Part shown: positions 8,437 through 17,180 of the stretch, piece by piece
How the letters are laid out: every line of letters begins with the position of its first letter
Position numbering within the stretch: position 1 is the stretch's first letter
From: Pseudorhodoferax sp032153935
GTDB taxonomy: Bacteria; Pseudomonadota; Gammaproteobacteria; Burkholderiales; Burkholderiaceae_C
Assembly (NCBI RefSeq): GCF_964253035.1
Contig: NZ_CAXUQL020000001.1
Coordinates: forward strand, 6,386,001 to 6,450,000
DNA length: 64,000 nt
Direction of reading: 5' to 3'
The notes under the pieces: generated by a model
What the model was told of the DNA's origin: nothing
Database searches by the model: none
What the model saw: the letters and a program-made list of their open reading frames with translations, nothing else
Made by a program: the position numbers and the translations under genes

Positions 8437-9996
8437 ATGAAACTCAGCCTGAAGCTTCCCCTGGCCTTCGTCGCTGCGCTGGCCGCCCTGCTGTGTGCTG
8501 CCTTGTTTGGCATGTTCCAGCTCAACCAGGGCCTCGCCACCTATGAGACCACCGTGCGCACGCACACCGCGCAGGAGCGCGACGTGGCCCTGCTGCTGAA
8601 CGACTTCAAGACCCAGGTCCAGGAGTGGAAGAACGTCCTGCTGCGCGGCAAGGACAGCGCCCAGCGCGAACGCTACTGGGCCGCCTTCCAGAAGAAAGAG
8701 GCCGACGTGGCCCGTGACGCCCAGCAGCTCGCCGCCGCGCTGGGCAACAGCGAGGCCGGGCAGTTGATCGTGCGCTTCCGCGCTGCGCACACCGCCATGG
8801 GCGCGGGCTACCGCAAGGGCTATGCGGCATTCGAGGCCGCGGCCTTCGACCCCAGCGCCGGCGACAAGGCGGTGCAGGGCATGGACCGCGAGCCGGCCCA
8901 GCTGCTGGACCAGGCTGGCGAGAAGATCGCGGCCAGGAGCCGCAGCATCGCCGAGGCCGCCGCCGCGCAGTCGCGCCACGCGCTGGCCATCAGCCTAGGC
9001 ACCATGGCCGTGGTCTGCGTGCTGGCGGTCGGCGGCGCCATCGCCTTCAGCCGCTCCGTCGTGCGCCCGCTGGACCGGGCCGTGGCCGTGTCGCGCGCCG
9101 TGGCGGCTGGCGACCTCACCGCCGCCGCCCAGGTGCTGGGCCGGGACGAGGTGGCTGAACTGCTCAACGCGCTGCACGCCATGCAGGGCGCGCTGTCCTC
9201 CGTGGTCAGCAACGTGCGCCAGAACGCCGAGGGCGTGGCCACAGCCAGCGCCGAGATCGCGCTGGGCAACAACGACCTGTCGGCCCGCACCGAGCAGCAG
9301 GCCTCTGCGCTGGAGCAGACGGCTGCCTCCATGGAACAGCTCAGCGCCACCGTGCGCCAGAACGCCGACAACGCGCGCAGTGCCAACGGCTTGTCGCAGG
9401 AGGCCTCGCGCATCGCGGCCGAAGGTGGCGCGGCCGTGGGCCGCGTGGTGCAGACCATGCACGGCATTGCCGAGGCCTCGCGCCGCATCGCCGACATCAT
9501 CGGCACCATCGATGGCATCGCCTTCCAGACCAACATCCTGGCGCTGAACGCCGCCGTGGAGGCCGCCCGTGCCGGCGAGCAGGGCCGCGGTTTCGCCGTG
9601 GTGGCCAGCGAGGTGCGCCACCTGGCCCAACGCAGCGCCGAGGCCGCGCGCGAGATCAAGGCGCTGATCGGCACCAGCGCCGCCCGCGTGGAGGAAGGCT
9701 CGGCCCAGGTCGATGCAGCCGGCACCACCATGCAGCAGGTTGTGGCCGCGATCCGGCGCGTGACCGATCTCATGGGCGAGATCAGCGCGGCCAGCCAGGA
9801 GCAGAGCTCGGGCGTGGCCCAGATCGGCGAGGCCGTCACGCAGATGGACCATGCCACCCAGCAGAACGCGGCGCTGGTCGAGGAAAGCGCCGCTGCGGCC
9901 AGCAGCCTGAAATCGCAGGCCCATGACCTGGTCCAGGCCGTGGCCGTGTTCCGGCTCGGCAGCGGCCAGCCGCGCCTGGCCCACACGCCGGCTTGA
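8437..9996 (+). CDS. Methyl-accepting chemotaxis protein
   Basis: 519 residues. Transmembrane helix 1 at about residues 7-30, a short helical periplasmic sensor (about 31-185), transmembrane helix 2 at about 187-208, HAMP (about 210-262, starting SRSVVRPLDRAVAV), and a long cytoplasmic signalling coiled coil. The hairpin tip IDGIAFQTNILALNAAVEAA near residue 365 is the CheA/CheW-binding region and is fully conserved. Methylation helices flank it (ASALEQTAASMEQLSATV). There is no C-terminal pentapeptide for CheR/CheB binding. No other chemotaxis genes are nearby, so it is an orphan receptor; ligand unknown. Confidence 0.95.
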   Translation: MKLSLKLPLAFVAALAALLCAALFGMFQLNQGLATYETTVRTHTAQERDVALLLNDFKTQVQEWKNVLLRGKDSAQRERYWAAFQKKEADVARDAQQLAAALGNSEAGQLIVRFRAAHTAMGAGYRKGYAAFEAAAFDPSAGDKAVQGMDREPAQLLDQAGEKIAARSRSIAEAAAAQSRHALAISLGTMAVVCVLAVGGAIAFSRSVVRPLDRAVAVSRAVAAGDLTAAAQVLGRDEVAELLNALHAMQGALSSVVSNVRQNAEGVATASAEIALGNNDLSARTEQQASALEQTAASMEQLSATVRQNADNARSANGLSQEASRIAAEGGAAVGRVVQTMHGIAEASRRIADIIGTIDGIAFQTNILALNAAVEAARAGEQGRGFAVVASEVRHLAQRSAEAAREIKALIGTSAARVEEGSAQVDAAGTTMQQVVAAIRRVTDLMGEISAASQEQSSGVAQIGEAVTQMDHATQQNAALVEESAAAASSLKSQAHDLVQAVAVFRLGSGQPRLAHTPA

Positions 9997-10099
9997 GAGC
10001 CCCTCCCCCGCCCGACGCAAGGGCACGGCGGGTGATGTGGTGCGCATGAGAAAATCGCACGTTTTGCCGCAAGGCACCACCGAACACAGCGAGAACACC

Positions 10100-11204
10100 A
10101 TGGACGCAGAACACATCAACCAGATCGGCACCCAACTGACGGACCTGGCCGCGAGGACCCAGGAACTACGGGGGTATCTTTGACGCCGATGCCAAAGCCG
10201 AACGCCTGAGGACCGTCAACGCCGCGCTGGAAGACCCCGCGGTCTGGAACGAACCCAAGAAGGCCCAGGAACTCGCCAAGGAGAAGAAGGCGCTCGAAGA
10301 CGTCGTCGTGACGCTGGAGCGGCTCGCGCGTGAGCTGGCCGACAACAGCGAGCTCTACGAGATGAGCAAGGACGATGGCGACGAGGCGGGCCTGGCCACC
10401 ATCGAGGCCGAAGGCGCCAAGCTGGCGGCCGAAGTCGAGGCGCTGGAGTTCCGCCGCATGTTCAGCAACCCGGCCGACCCGCTGAACTGCTTCGTCGACA
10501 TCCAGGCCGGCGCCGGCGGCACCGAGGCCTGCGACTGGGCCAGCATGCTGCTGCGCCAGTACCTCAAGTACGCCGAGCGCAAGGGCTTCAAGACCACGGT
10601 GGAAGACGAGTCGCCCGGCGACACGGCCGGCATCAAGGGCGCGACCATCAAGATCGAGGGCGAGTACGCCTTCGGCCTGCTGCGCACCGAGACCGGCGTG
10701 CACCGCCTGGTGCGCAAGTCGCCGTTCGACAGCTCGGGCGGGCGCCACACCAGCTTCGCCAGCATCTTCGTGTACCCGGAGATCGACGACTCCATCGAGA
10801 TCGACATCAACCCGTCGGACGTGCGCACCGACACCTTCCGCGCCTCGGGCGCCGGCGGCCAGCACATCAACAAGACCGATTCGGCCGTGCGGCTCACGCA
10901 CATCCCGACCGGCATCGTGGTGCAGTGCCAGGACGGCCGCAGCCAGCACAGCAACCGCGACGTGGCCTGGAAGCGCCTGCGTTCGCGCCTGTACGACCAC
11001 GAGATGCGCAAGCGCCAGGAAGAGCAGCAGAAGCTGGAAGACAGCAAGACCGACGTGGGCTGGGGCCACCAGATCCGCAGCTACGTGCTGGACAACAGCC
11101 GCATCAAGGACCTGCGCACCAACGTGGAAATCTCGGCCACGCAGAAGGTGCTGGACGGCGACCTCGACCCCTTCATCGAAGCTTCGCTGAAGCAGGGCAT
11201 CTGA
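10100..11204 (+). CDS. prfB: Peptide chain release factor 2 (programmed +1 frameshift)
   Basis: RF2 recognises UGA and UAA and triggers peptide release. Frame 1 runs from ATG 10100 for 27 codons to an in-frame UGA at 10181-10183; the remaining 340 residues are in the +1 frame from GAC at 10182, giving 367 residues. In the second part, the SPF-type codon-recognition motif appears as KSPFDSSGGRHTSFAS (about residue 205), and the catalytic GGQ loop as GAGGQHINKTDSAVR (about residue 250). The join is 10100-10180 plus 10182-11204. The downstream HAD gene starts 2 bp after the stop. Confidence 0.97.
10170..10183 (+). promoter_or_regulatory. prfB programmed +1 frameshift site
   Basis: An internal Shine-Dalgarno-like G run (10170-10174), a short spacer, then the slippery CTT codon (10178-10180), stop TGA and C (10181-10184). 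This is the canonical RF2 autoregulation site: low RF2 makes termination slow, the ribosome slips +1 on CTT, and full-length RF2 is made. Confidence 0.97.
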
Positions 11205-11206
11205 GG

Positions 11207-11881
11207 ATGAAGACCGAAGCCCTGATCTTCGACATGGACGGCACCATGGTCGACTCCATGCCCGCGCACGCCAAATCCTGGGTGGCGTTCTGCCGCAAGC
11301 ACGGCATCCAGATGGACGCCGCCGAGATCCTGGCGCGCACCACCGGCCGCACCGGCGTGGAGTGCATGGCCGAGGTGTTCGGCCGCCCGCTGGCCGAGGC
11401 CGAGGCGCTGGCCTTCGTGCACGAGAAGGAACAGATCTACCGCGAACTGTTCGCGGCCACGTTCCGCGAGGTGGCCGGCTTCACCGCGTTCGCACGCCAG
11501 GCGGCGGCCCGCGGGCTCAAGCTGGCGGTGGGCACGGCGGGCGACAGGCACAACATTGAATTCGTGATGTCGCGCCTGGGCATGGAACCACCGCCGCTGG
11601 CCATCGTCGGCGGCGACGAGGGCCTCTCGGGCAAGCCCACGCCTGCCATCTTCCTGGAAGCCGCGCGCCGCATCGGCGTCGCGCCCGAGCGCTGCATCGT
11701 GTTCGAGGACGCGCCCTTCGGCATCGAGGCCGCGCGCCGTGGCGGCATGCGCGCCGTGGCCGTGTGCAGCACGCACAGCGCAGAAGAACTCGCCGGCCCG
11801 CATGTGATCGCGGCCGTGCACCACTACGACGAACTCGCCCCATCGAAATTTCTGGAGATGCTTGATGTTGCAATTGCGTGA
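11207..11881 (+). CDS. HAD-superfamily phosphatase (beta-phosphoglucomutase-like)
   Basis: 224 residues. HAD motif I is IFDMDGTMVDSMPAH (nucleophile and acid aspartates, residues about 8-14); motif II threonine is in AVGTAGDR; motif III lysine is in GLSGKPTPAIF; motif IV is CIVFEDAPFGIEAARRGG. The helical cap between motifs I and II (subfamily IA) matches the beta-phosphoglucomutase/GS1-like phosphatases. Substrate not determinable. The gene starts 2 bp after prfB, and its end overlaps the start of pepN by 17 bp, so prfB-HAD-pepN look co-transcribed. Confidence 0.88.
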   Translation: MKTEALIFDMDGTMVDSMPAHAKSWVAFCRKHGIQMDAAEILARTTGRTGVECMAEVFGRPLAEAEALAFVHEKEQIYRELFAATFREVAGFTAFARQAAARGLKLAVGTAGDRHNIEFVMSRLGMEPPPLAIVGGDEGLSGKPTPAIFLEAARRIGVAPERCIVFEDAPFGIEAARRGGMRAVAVCSTHSAEELAGPHVIAAVHHYDELAPSKFLEMLDVAIA

Positions 11882-14555
11882 CGCGCAGAGCCAGCCCGTG
11901 GCCATCCACCGTGGCGACTACCAGGCACCGGCGTTCTGGATCGACACGGTCGACCTGTGCTTCGACCTGGACCCGGCCAAGACCCGGGTGCTCAACAAGA
12001 TGGTGCTGCGCCGCAACCCCGAGGTGCCGGCACAGGCGCTGCGGCTGGACGGCGAGGAACTGAACCTGGCCCGCGTGCTGGTCAACGGCCAGGGTGCCTC
12101 GTTCCGCATCGAAGGCGGCCAGCTGGTGCTGGAGAACCTGCCCGCCGCCGAGGAAGGCGCGTTCGCGCTGGAGATCTTCACGACCTGCGCACCCGCCAAG
12201 AACACCAAGCTGATGGGCCTGTACGTCAGCAACGGCTCGTTCTTCACGCAGTGCGAGGCAGAAGGCTTTCGCCGCATCACCTACTTCCTGGACCGTCCCG
12301 ACGTGATGGCCAGCTACACGGTGACGCTGCGGGCCGACAAGACGCTCTATCCGGTGCTGCTGTCCAACGGCAACCTGGTCGAGCACGGCCCTTTGCCCGG
12401 CGAGGGCAACGAGAACCGCCACTTCGCCAAGTGGGTGGACCCGCACAAGAAGCCCAGCTACCTGTTCGCGCTGGTGGCCGGCAAGCTCGTGGCGCGCGAG
12501 CAGCGCATCCGCTCGCGTCTGGGCGGCGACCACCTGCTGCAGGTCTACGTGCGCCCGGGCGATCTGGACAAGACCGAGCACGCCATGCAGTCGCTGATGG
12601 CCTCGGTGGCCTGGGACGAGGCCCGCTTCGGCCTGCCGCTGGACCTGGAACGCTTCATGATCGTGGCGACCAGCGACTTCAACATGGGGGCCATGGAGAA
12701 CAAGGGCCTCAACATCTTCAACACCAAGTACGTGCTGGCCAATCAGGCCACGGCGACGGACGTGGATTTCGCCAACATCGAGTCGGTGGTGGGCCACGAG
12801 TACTTCCACAACTGGACCGGCAACCGCGTGACCTGCCGCGACTGGTTCCAGTTGAGCCTGAAGGAAGGCCTCACGGTGTTCCGCGACCAGGAGTTCAGCC
12901 AGGACCTGTGCGCCGAGCCCTCGGCCCGCGCCGTCAAGCGCATCGAGGACGTGCGCGTGCTGCGCACCGCCCAGTTCCCCGAGGATGCCGGCCCCATGGC
13001 ACACCCGGTGCGGCCCGACAGCTACGTGGAGATCAACAACTTCTACACCGTCACGGTCTACGAAAAAGGCGCCGAGGTCGTGCGCATGATGCAGACCCTG
13101 GTGGGCCGCGACGGCTTTGCCGCCGGCATGAAGCTGTACTTCGAGCGCCACGACGGCCAGGCCGTGACCTGCGACGACTTCGCCCAGGCCATCGCGGACG
13201 CCAACCCAAGCTCCGAACTCGCGCGCTTGCTGCCGCAGTTCAAGCGCTGGTACAGCCAGGCCGGTACGCCACGCGTGCATGCCGCGGGCCAATGGGATGC
13301 CGCCGCAGGCCGCTACACGCTGACGCTCACGCAGAGCTGCGCGCCCACGCCGGGCCAGGCGCTCAAGGAGCCCTTCGTGATCCCGGTCGCCCTGGGCCTG
13401 TTGGGCGAAGGCGGCCAGGAACTGGCCACGCAGCAGCCCGCGCTGTTCGTGATGACCGAAGCGCAGCACCAGATCGTGTTCGAAGGCCTGGCCGCCGAGC
13501 CCGTGCCCTCGCTGTTGCGCGGTTTCTCCGCCCCGGTGATCCTGGACATCGACTACAGCGACGCCCAGTTGTTGGCCTTGCTCGCGCACGACAGCGACCC
13601 GTTCAACCGCTGGGAAGCGGGCCAGCGCCTGGCCCTGCGCCGTGCGTTGAAGGCCATCGCCGACGACGGCACCGCGGCAAGCCAGCCAGTGCTGGACGCT
13701 GCCTTCATCGATGCCATGCGCGAGGTGCTGCGCCACCCCGTGCTGGACGCGGCCTTCAAGGAGCTGGTGCTGACGCTACCGTCCGAGACCTACCTGGCCG
13801 AGCAGCTGGACGTGGTCGATCCGCAGCGCATCCACGCTGTGCGCGAAGCCATGCGCGCGCAGCTGGCCCTGGCGCTGTTCGACGACTGGCAATGGGCCTT
13901 TGAAGAGCACCGCGACAACGGCGCCTACCAGCCCGACCCGCGTTCCTCTGGCCGCCGCGCCCTGGCCGGCCTGGCCCTGGCCCAGCTGTGCCTGGCCGCA
14001 CGCACGAGCGGCGACACGGTCTGGCCTGGCAAGGCCTACCAGCGCTTCAAGGATGCCGGCAACATGACCGACCGCTTCAACGCGCTGTCGGCCCTGGTGG
14101 CCAGCGCCCACGAACTCGCGGCGCCCGCCCTGCAGCGCTTCCACGCGCTGTTCAAGGACGAGGCCCTGGTGCTGGACAAATGGTTCGCGCTGCAGGCCGG
14201 CAGCCCCGACCGCAACGGCAACGTGCTGCCCGCCGTCAAGCAGCTCATGAGGCACGCCGACTTCAACCTGCGCAACCCCAACCGCGCGCGCAGCGTGATC
14301 TTCAGCTACTGCAATGCCAACCCGGGCGGCTTCCACCGCACGGACGCTGCCGGCTACGTGTTCTGGGCCGACCGCGTGATCGAGCTCGACGGCATCAACC
14401 CGCAGGTCGCCGCCCGCCTGGCGCGCGCGCTGGACCGCTGGAAGAAGCTGGCCGAGCCCTACCGCACGGCCGCCCGCGAGGCGCTGGCCCGCGTGGCCGC
14501 CAAGGCCGACCTGTCCAATGACGTGCGCGAGGTCGTGACCCGCGCCCTCGACTGA
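11865..14555 (+). CDS. pepN: Aminopeptidase N (M1 family)
   Basis: 896-residue zinc aminopeptidase of the E. coli PepN type, removing N-terminal residues from peptides in the cytoplasm. The exopeptidase signature GAMEN is in NMGAMENKGLNIFN (about residue 270). The zinc site HEYFHNWTGNRV (HExxH) is near 307, with the downstream Glu in LKEGLTVFRDQEFS. The DUF3458 Ig-like and C-terminal helical domains follow. Start chosen at ATG 11865 because TCTGGAG (11851-11857) is a well-placed ribosome-binding site; a TTG lies just before it. Overlaps the HAD gene by 17 bp. Confidence 0.96.
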   Translation: MLQLRDAQSQPVAIHRGDYQAPAFWIDTVDLCFDLDPAKTRVLNKMVLRRNPEVPAQALRLDGEELNLARVLVNGQGASFRIEGGQLVLENLPAAEEGAFALEIFTTCAPAKNTKLMGLYVSNGSFFTQCEAEGFRRITYFLDRPDVMASYTVTLRADKTLYPVLLSNGNLVEHGPLPGEGNENRHFAKWVDPHKKPSYLFALVAGKLVAREQRIRSRLGGDHLLQVYVRPGDLDKTEHAMQSLMASVAWDEARFGLPLDLERFMIVATSDFNMGAMENKGLNIFNTKYVLANQATATDVDFANIESVVGHEYFHNWTGNRVTCRDWFQLSLKEGLTVFRDQEFSQDLCAEPSARAVKRIEDVRVLRTAQFPEDAGPMAHPVRPDSYVEINNFYTVTVYEKGAEVVRMMQTLVGRDGFAAGMKLYFERHDGQAVTCDDFAQAIADANPSSELARLLPQFKRWYSQAGTPRVHAAGQWDAAAGRYTLTLTQSCAPTPGQALKEPFVIPVALGLLGEGGQELATQQPALFVMTEAQHQIVFEGLAAEPVPSLLRGFSAPVILDIDYSDAQLLALLAHDSDPFNRWEAGQRLALRRALKAIADDGTAASQPVLDAAFIDAMREVLRHPVLDAAFKELVLTLPSETYLAEQLDVVDPQRIHAVREAMRAQLALALFDDWQWAFEEHRDNGAYQPDPRSSGRRALAGLALAQLCLAARTSGDTVWPGKAYQRFKDAGNMTDRFNALSALVASAHELAAPALQRFHALFKDEALVLDKWFALQAGSPDRNGNVLPAVKQLMRHADFNLRNPNRARSVIFSYCNANPGGFHRTDAAGYVFWADRVIELDGINPQVAARLARALDRWKKLAEPYRTAAREALARVAAKADLSNDVREVVTRALD

Positions 14556-14577
14556 TCATCCACTTCGAAAGAATCCC

Positions 14578-15585
14578 ATGACCCAGAAAGTCTCATTGAC
14601 CCGCTACCTGGTCGAGCAACAGCGCGTGGACGGGTTGATCCCGGCCCAACTGCGCCTGCTGCTGGAGGTGGTGGCGCGTGCCTGCAAGCGCATCAGCTTC
14701 GCTGTCAACAAGGGCGAACTCGGCGACGTGATGGGGGCTGCCGAGACCGAGAACGTCCAAGGGGAGGTGCAGAAGAAGCTCGACATCATCGCCAACGAGG
14801 TGCTGATCGAGGCCAACGAATGGGGCGGCCACCTGGCGGCCATGGCCTCCGAGGAAATGGAAGGCATCTACGTGGTGCCCAACCGCTATCCGCAGGGTGA
14901 ATACCTGCTGCTGTTCGATCCCCTGGACGGCTCGTCCAACATCGACGTGAACGTCAGCATCGGCACCATCTTCAGCGTGCTCAAGAAGCCCGACGGCCAC
15001 CCCGGCGTGCAGGAAGCCGACTTCCTGCAGGCTGGCGCCAAGCAGGTTGCGGCCGGCTACTGCATCTATGGCCCGCAGACCACGCTGGTGCTGACGGTCG
15101 GCGACGGCGTGGCCATGTTCACGCTGGACCGCGAACAAGGCTCCTTCGTGCTGACGCAGGAGAACCTGCGCATTCCTGAGGACACCAAGGAATTCGCGAT
15201 CAACATGAGCAACATGCGCCACTGGGATGCCCCCGTGAAGCGCTACATCGACGAATGCCTGGCCGGCAAGGAAGGCCCGCGCGGCAAGGACTTCAACATG
15301 CGCTGGATCGCCAGCATGGTGGCCGACGTGCACCGCATCCTGATGCGTGGCGGCATCTTCATGTACCCCTGGGACAAGCGCGAACCCGAGAAGCCGGGCA
15401 AGCTGCGCCTGATGTACGAAGCCAATCCCATGGGATGGCTGGTCGAGCAGGCCGGCGGCGCCGCCACCAACGGCAAGGAGCGCATCCTGGACATCGAACC
15501 GACCAAGCTGCACCAGCGTGTGAGCGTGATCCTGGGTTCGAAGAACGAAGTCGAACGCGCTACTAGCTACCACACCGAAAAATGA
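14578..15585 (+). CDS. fbp: Fructose-1,6-bisphosphatase class I
   Basis: 335 residues, usual class I length. Converts fructose-1,6-bisphosphate to fructose-6-phosphate in gluconeogenesis (and the Calvin cycle where present). The metal-binding motif LLFDPLDGSSNIDVNVSIGT is near residue 110 and the substrate-binding and C-terminal active-site region near 270-290 (RLMYEANPMGWLVEQAGGAA). A Gln-free, acidic N-terminal segment contains AETENVQGEVQKKLD. It lies 22 bp after pepN, and the tRNA-Thr promoter overlaps the region just beyond its stop. Confidence 0.97.
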   Translation: MTQKVSLTRYLVEQQRVDGLIPAQLRLLLEVVARACKRISFAVNKGELGDVMGAAETENVQGEVQKKLDIIANEVLIEANEWGGHLAAMASEEMEGIYVVPNRYPQGEYLLLFDPLDGSSNIDVNVSIGTIFSVLKKPDGHPGVQEADFLQAGAKQVAAGYCIYGPQTTLVLTVGDGVAMFTLDREQGSFVLTQENLRIPEDTKEFAINMSNMRHWDAPVKRYIDECLAGKEGPRGKDFNMRWIASMVADVHRILMRGGIFMYPWDKREPEKPGKLRLMYEANPMGWLVEQAGGAATNGKERILDIEPTKLHQRVSVILGSKNEVERATSYHTEK

Positions 15586-15588
15586 CGC

Positions 15589-15594
15589 TATAAT
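15589..15594 (+). promoter_or_regulatory. -10 element of tRNA-Thr
   Basis: A perfect TATAAT hexamer 11 bp before the tRNA 5' end, just after the fbp stop. No good -35 is visible, the best being weak matches near 15566-15572. Confidence 0.7.
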
Positions 15595-15604
15595 CGCGGG
15601 CTAC

Positions 15605-15680
15605 GCCGGTGTAGCTCAGTCGGTAGAGCAGCTCATTCGTAATGAGAAGGTCGAGGGTTCGATTCCTTTCTCCGGCACCA
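15605..15680 (+). tRNA. tRNA-Thr (anticodon CGT)
   Basis: A 76-nt cloverleaf with encoded CCA end. D-arm AGCTC...GAGC, anticodon stem CTCA/TGAG with 7-base loop TTCGTAA giving anticodon CGT (reads ACG, Thr), T-arm with TTCGATT loop, and acceptor GCCGG/CCGGC. The sixth acceptor pair is a U-U mismatch. The T-stem contains two or three G-U or A-U weak pairs. The layout resembles E. coli thrW, including the 27-43 non-Watson-Crick pair. Confidence 0.95.
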
Positions 15681-15687
15681 AAAAAAT

Positions 15688-15722
15688 CAAAGGGTCAGTC
15701 TCCATCGGAGGCTGACCCTTTG
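15688..15722. terminator. Intrinsic terminator after tRNA-Thr, probably bidirectional
   Basis: A long hairpin, CAAAGGGTCAG paired with CTGACCCTTTG, extended by the inner CTCC/GGAG, with a small ATC loop. On the plus strand it is followed by TGTGCTTTCT. On the minus strand it is followed by GATTTTTTT, a true U-run. Confidence 0.75.
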
Positions 15723-16027
15723 TGCTTTCTGGCGGAGCCGGTTCGTCTGTCACGAAGCCGCGCCGAAACCATGCTCCGCGCAAGACGCCCGAGACACCGC
15801 GATCCGGACCGGTTTGCGGCTTTCGTCAACCACCAACGCGGTCCTCAGTTGCCTGTGCTCAATCGATAGGCACTGCGTCGCAGCCCGCGCCAAACAACGA
15901 TCTCCGAAGATGCCAGCCCGGTTGTCCACAGCGTTGCCCACGTGGAGCAGGGACAAGTCAACACACAGTGCCGAGCCCGTCGACCGGACCCGGAACTGCC
16001 GCCGCGAACAGGATGCGATGGGCGGCG
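15723..16027. other. Stretch without a supportable gene
   Basis: About 300 bases with short open frames on both strands, none with a ribosome-binding site or recognisable domain. No second copy of the tRNA 3' end is visible, so an attachment site cannot be claimed. Confidence 0.4.
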
Positions 16028-16159
16028 TCAGTGGACCTGACGGGATGCGGCGTTCTGCTGGCGTTCCTGGCTGATCTGCTCGAGCCGGGTGCCGGCAGCC
16101 AGTGCGCCACGGGCCAAATATGCGATGAGAGCGATGGCGGCAAGGACGGAGAGGGTCAT
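16028..16159 (-). CDS. Possible small single-pass membrane protein (43 aa)
   Basis: From ATG 16157-16159 the frame reads MTLSVLAAIALIAYLARGAL followed by a polar tail AAGTRLEQISQERQQNAASR, ending at 16028. One hydrophobic helix (residues 3-21) and a charged, Gln-rich cytoplasmic-type tail resemble many small proteobacterial membrane proteins. The ribosome-binding site is weak, and no homology is recognised. It sits downstream of another small hydrophobic frame on the same strand. Low certainty that it is translated. Confidence 0.3.
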   Translation of the reverse strand: MTLSVLAAIALIAYLARGALAAGTRLEQISQERQQNAASRQVH

Positions 16160-16296
16160 GACAGTATCTCGAACCGTGTTCTGTGAAACGACTTGATACC
16201 AATATGTTCGTGCATTCGCCGCATTCTTGAACGAGTGCAAACCCTGTTTCGATCGATTTTTTTTGGCGATCAACCAGTGGCGCGCCCCGGTGCGCC

Positions 16297-16491
16297 TCAG
16301 GGTCTTCTTCTCTTGGCGATCAAGGCCATGGCAACAACCGTTGCGATCAGAGCCCAGCCGTCGTCGGCGAACCAACCGGCAGCGAACACCATGGGCTCCT
16401 GCGCGGAAGGGGGCACGTCGGAAAGAGGTCCGAAGGCCACGACGGCCGAGACGGATAGAACAGATGCGAGAGCGATCAGGAAACGCTTCAT
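16297..16491 (-). CDS. Possible small exported membrane protein (64 aa)
   Basis: 64 residues: an apparent signal peptide or first helix (MKRFLIALASVLSVSAVVAF), a Pro/acid linker, then WALIATVVAMALIAKRRRP, a second hydrophobic stretch closed by arginines. The helix-plus-RRR tail is reminiscent of sorting tails such as PEP-CTERM but lacks the PEP motif and the typical glycines. No strong ribosome-binding site is seen. Unrecognised; reported because the architecture is coherent. Confidence 0.35.
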   Translation of the reverse strand: MKRFLIALASVLSVSAVVAFGPLSDVPPSAQEPMVFAAGWFADDGWALIATVVAMALIAKRRRP

Positions 16492-16979
16492 TGGCTTGCG
16501 GGATGGTGCGCTGTGCAGATGGGCATGGAGCGTCTGCTCACATACTGCGAAGGCAGGAGGATCGACCGGCGCGGCGCGCTGGTGCTTCCTGAATAGTGCA
16601 CCAGTTCGTGCACAGCTTTGGCGACTTTCCGCACGGATCGGCCCGAGAGCTGGTCTGTCGATTCATGCCCTCCGAAACTGCGTCGCCCCAGAACGACACA
16701 ACCGCCCAAGGGCGGTTCATCGCAGGACGCGAAGGCGCTCAGAGATCACCCAGGCAATCGGCTGCCCGATCCGTCCAGCGGATGTGTGTCGGTTCGTAAA
16801 CGGTTGACCACGGCAGCCAACCGAGCGAACGCCGCATGCACACTACAGATCGGCCCCTGCCGTCGGTGCCGCGCCGCGTTGGTGACGCTGTGCAATGGTG
16901 GCGGGACTGTGACGGACCCAGAACCAGCGGACGCGCGATGAACCCAACACCCCATCTCCATCCCGAGGTTCACACCGCC
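16492..16979. other. Gap with no supportable gene
   Basis: Nearly 500 bases holding only short overlapping frames. The one structured element noticed is a pair of GTGCAC palindromes at 16596-16601 and 16608-16613, 6 bp apart, of unknown meaning. Confidence 0.4.
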
Positions 16980-17165
16980 ATGCATCTGCTCAAGACCTCC
17001 GCCGCCCTTCTGCTCGCCCTCGCCCTGCTGCCCGGTTGTGGCGGCGGGGAGGAGGACGAAGCGCTCTACGCGCAAGAGGTTGCGATGGGCGATGGCGAGC
17101 CTCCCAGCCGTGGGCCGCAGTGGCTGCTGCCGCCGCCCGAAGAACTCGTCCTGGTGGCCGAATGA
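16980..17165 (+). CDS. Small hypothetical lipoprotein
   Basis: 61 residues from ATG 16980: MHLLKTSAALLLALALLPGC gives a type II signal peptide, with the lipobox LLPGC placing the lipidated cysteine at residue 20. The mature part is only about 40 residues, Gly- and acid-rich (GGGEEDEAL), with a Pro-rich segment and no known domain. An in-frame ATG at 16938 would add 14 residues ahead of the signal peptide and is less likely. It converges with the hydrolase gene that ends at 17181. Confidence 0.55.
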   Translation: MHLLKTSAALLLALALLPGCGGGEEDEALYAQEVAMGDGEPPSRGPQWLLPPPEELVLVAE

Positions 17166-17180
17166 AACGCCCGGTGCCGC

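Noticed and set aside
15605..15680. tRNA-Thr as an integrase attachment site
   Set aside because: No integrase gene and no repeated 3' tRNA segment found in the window.
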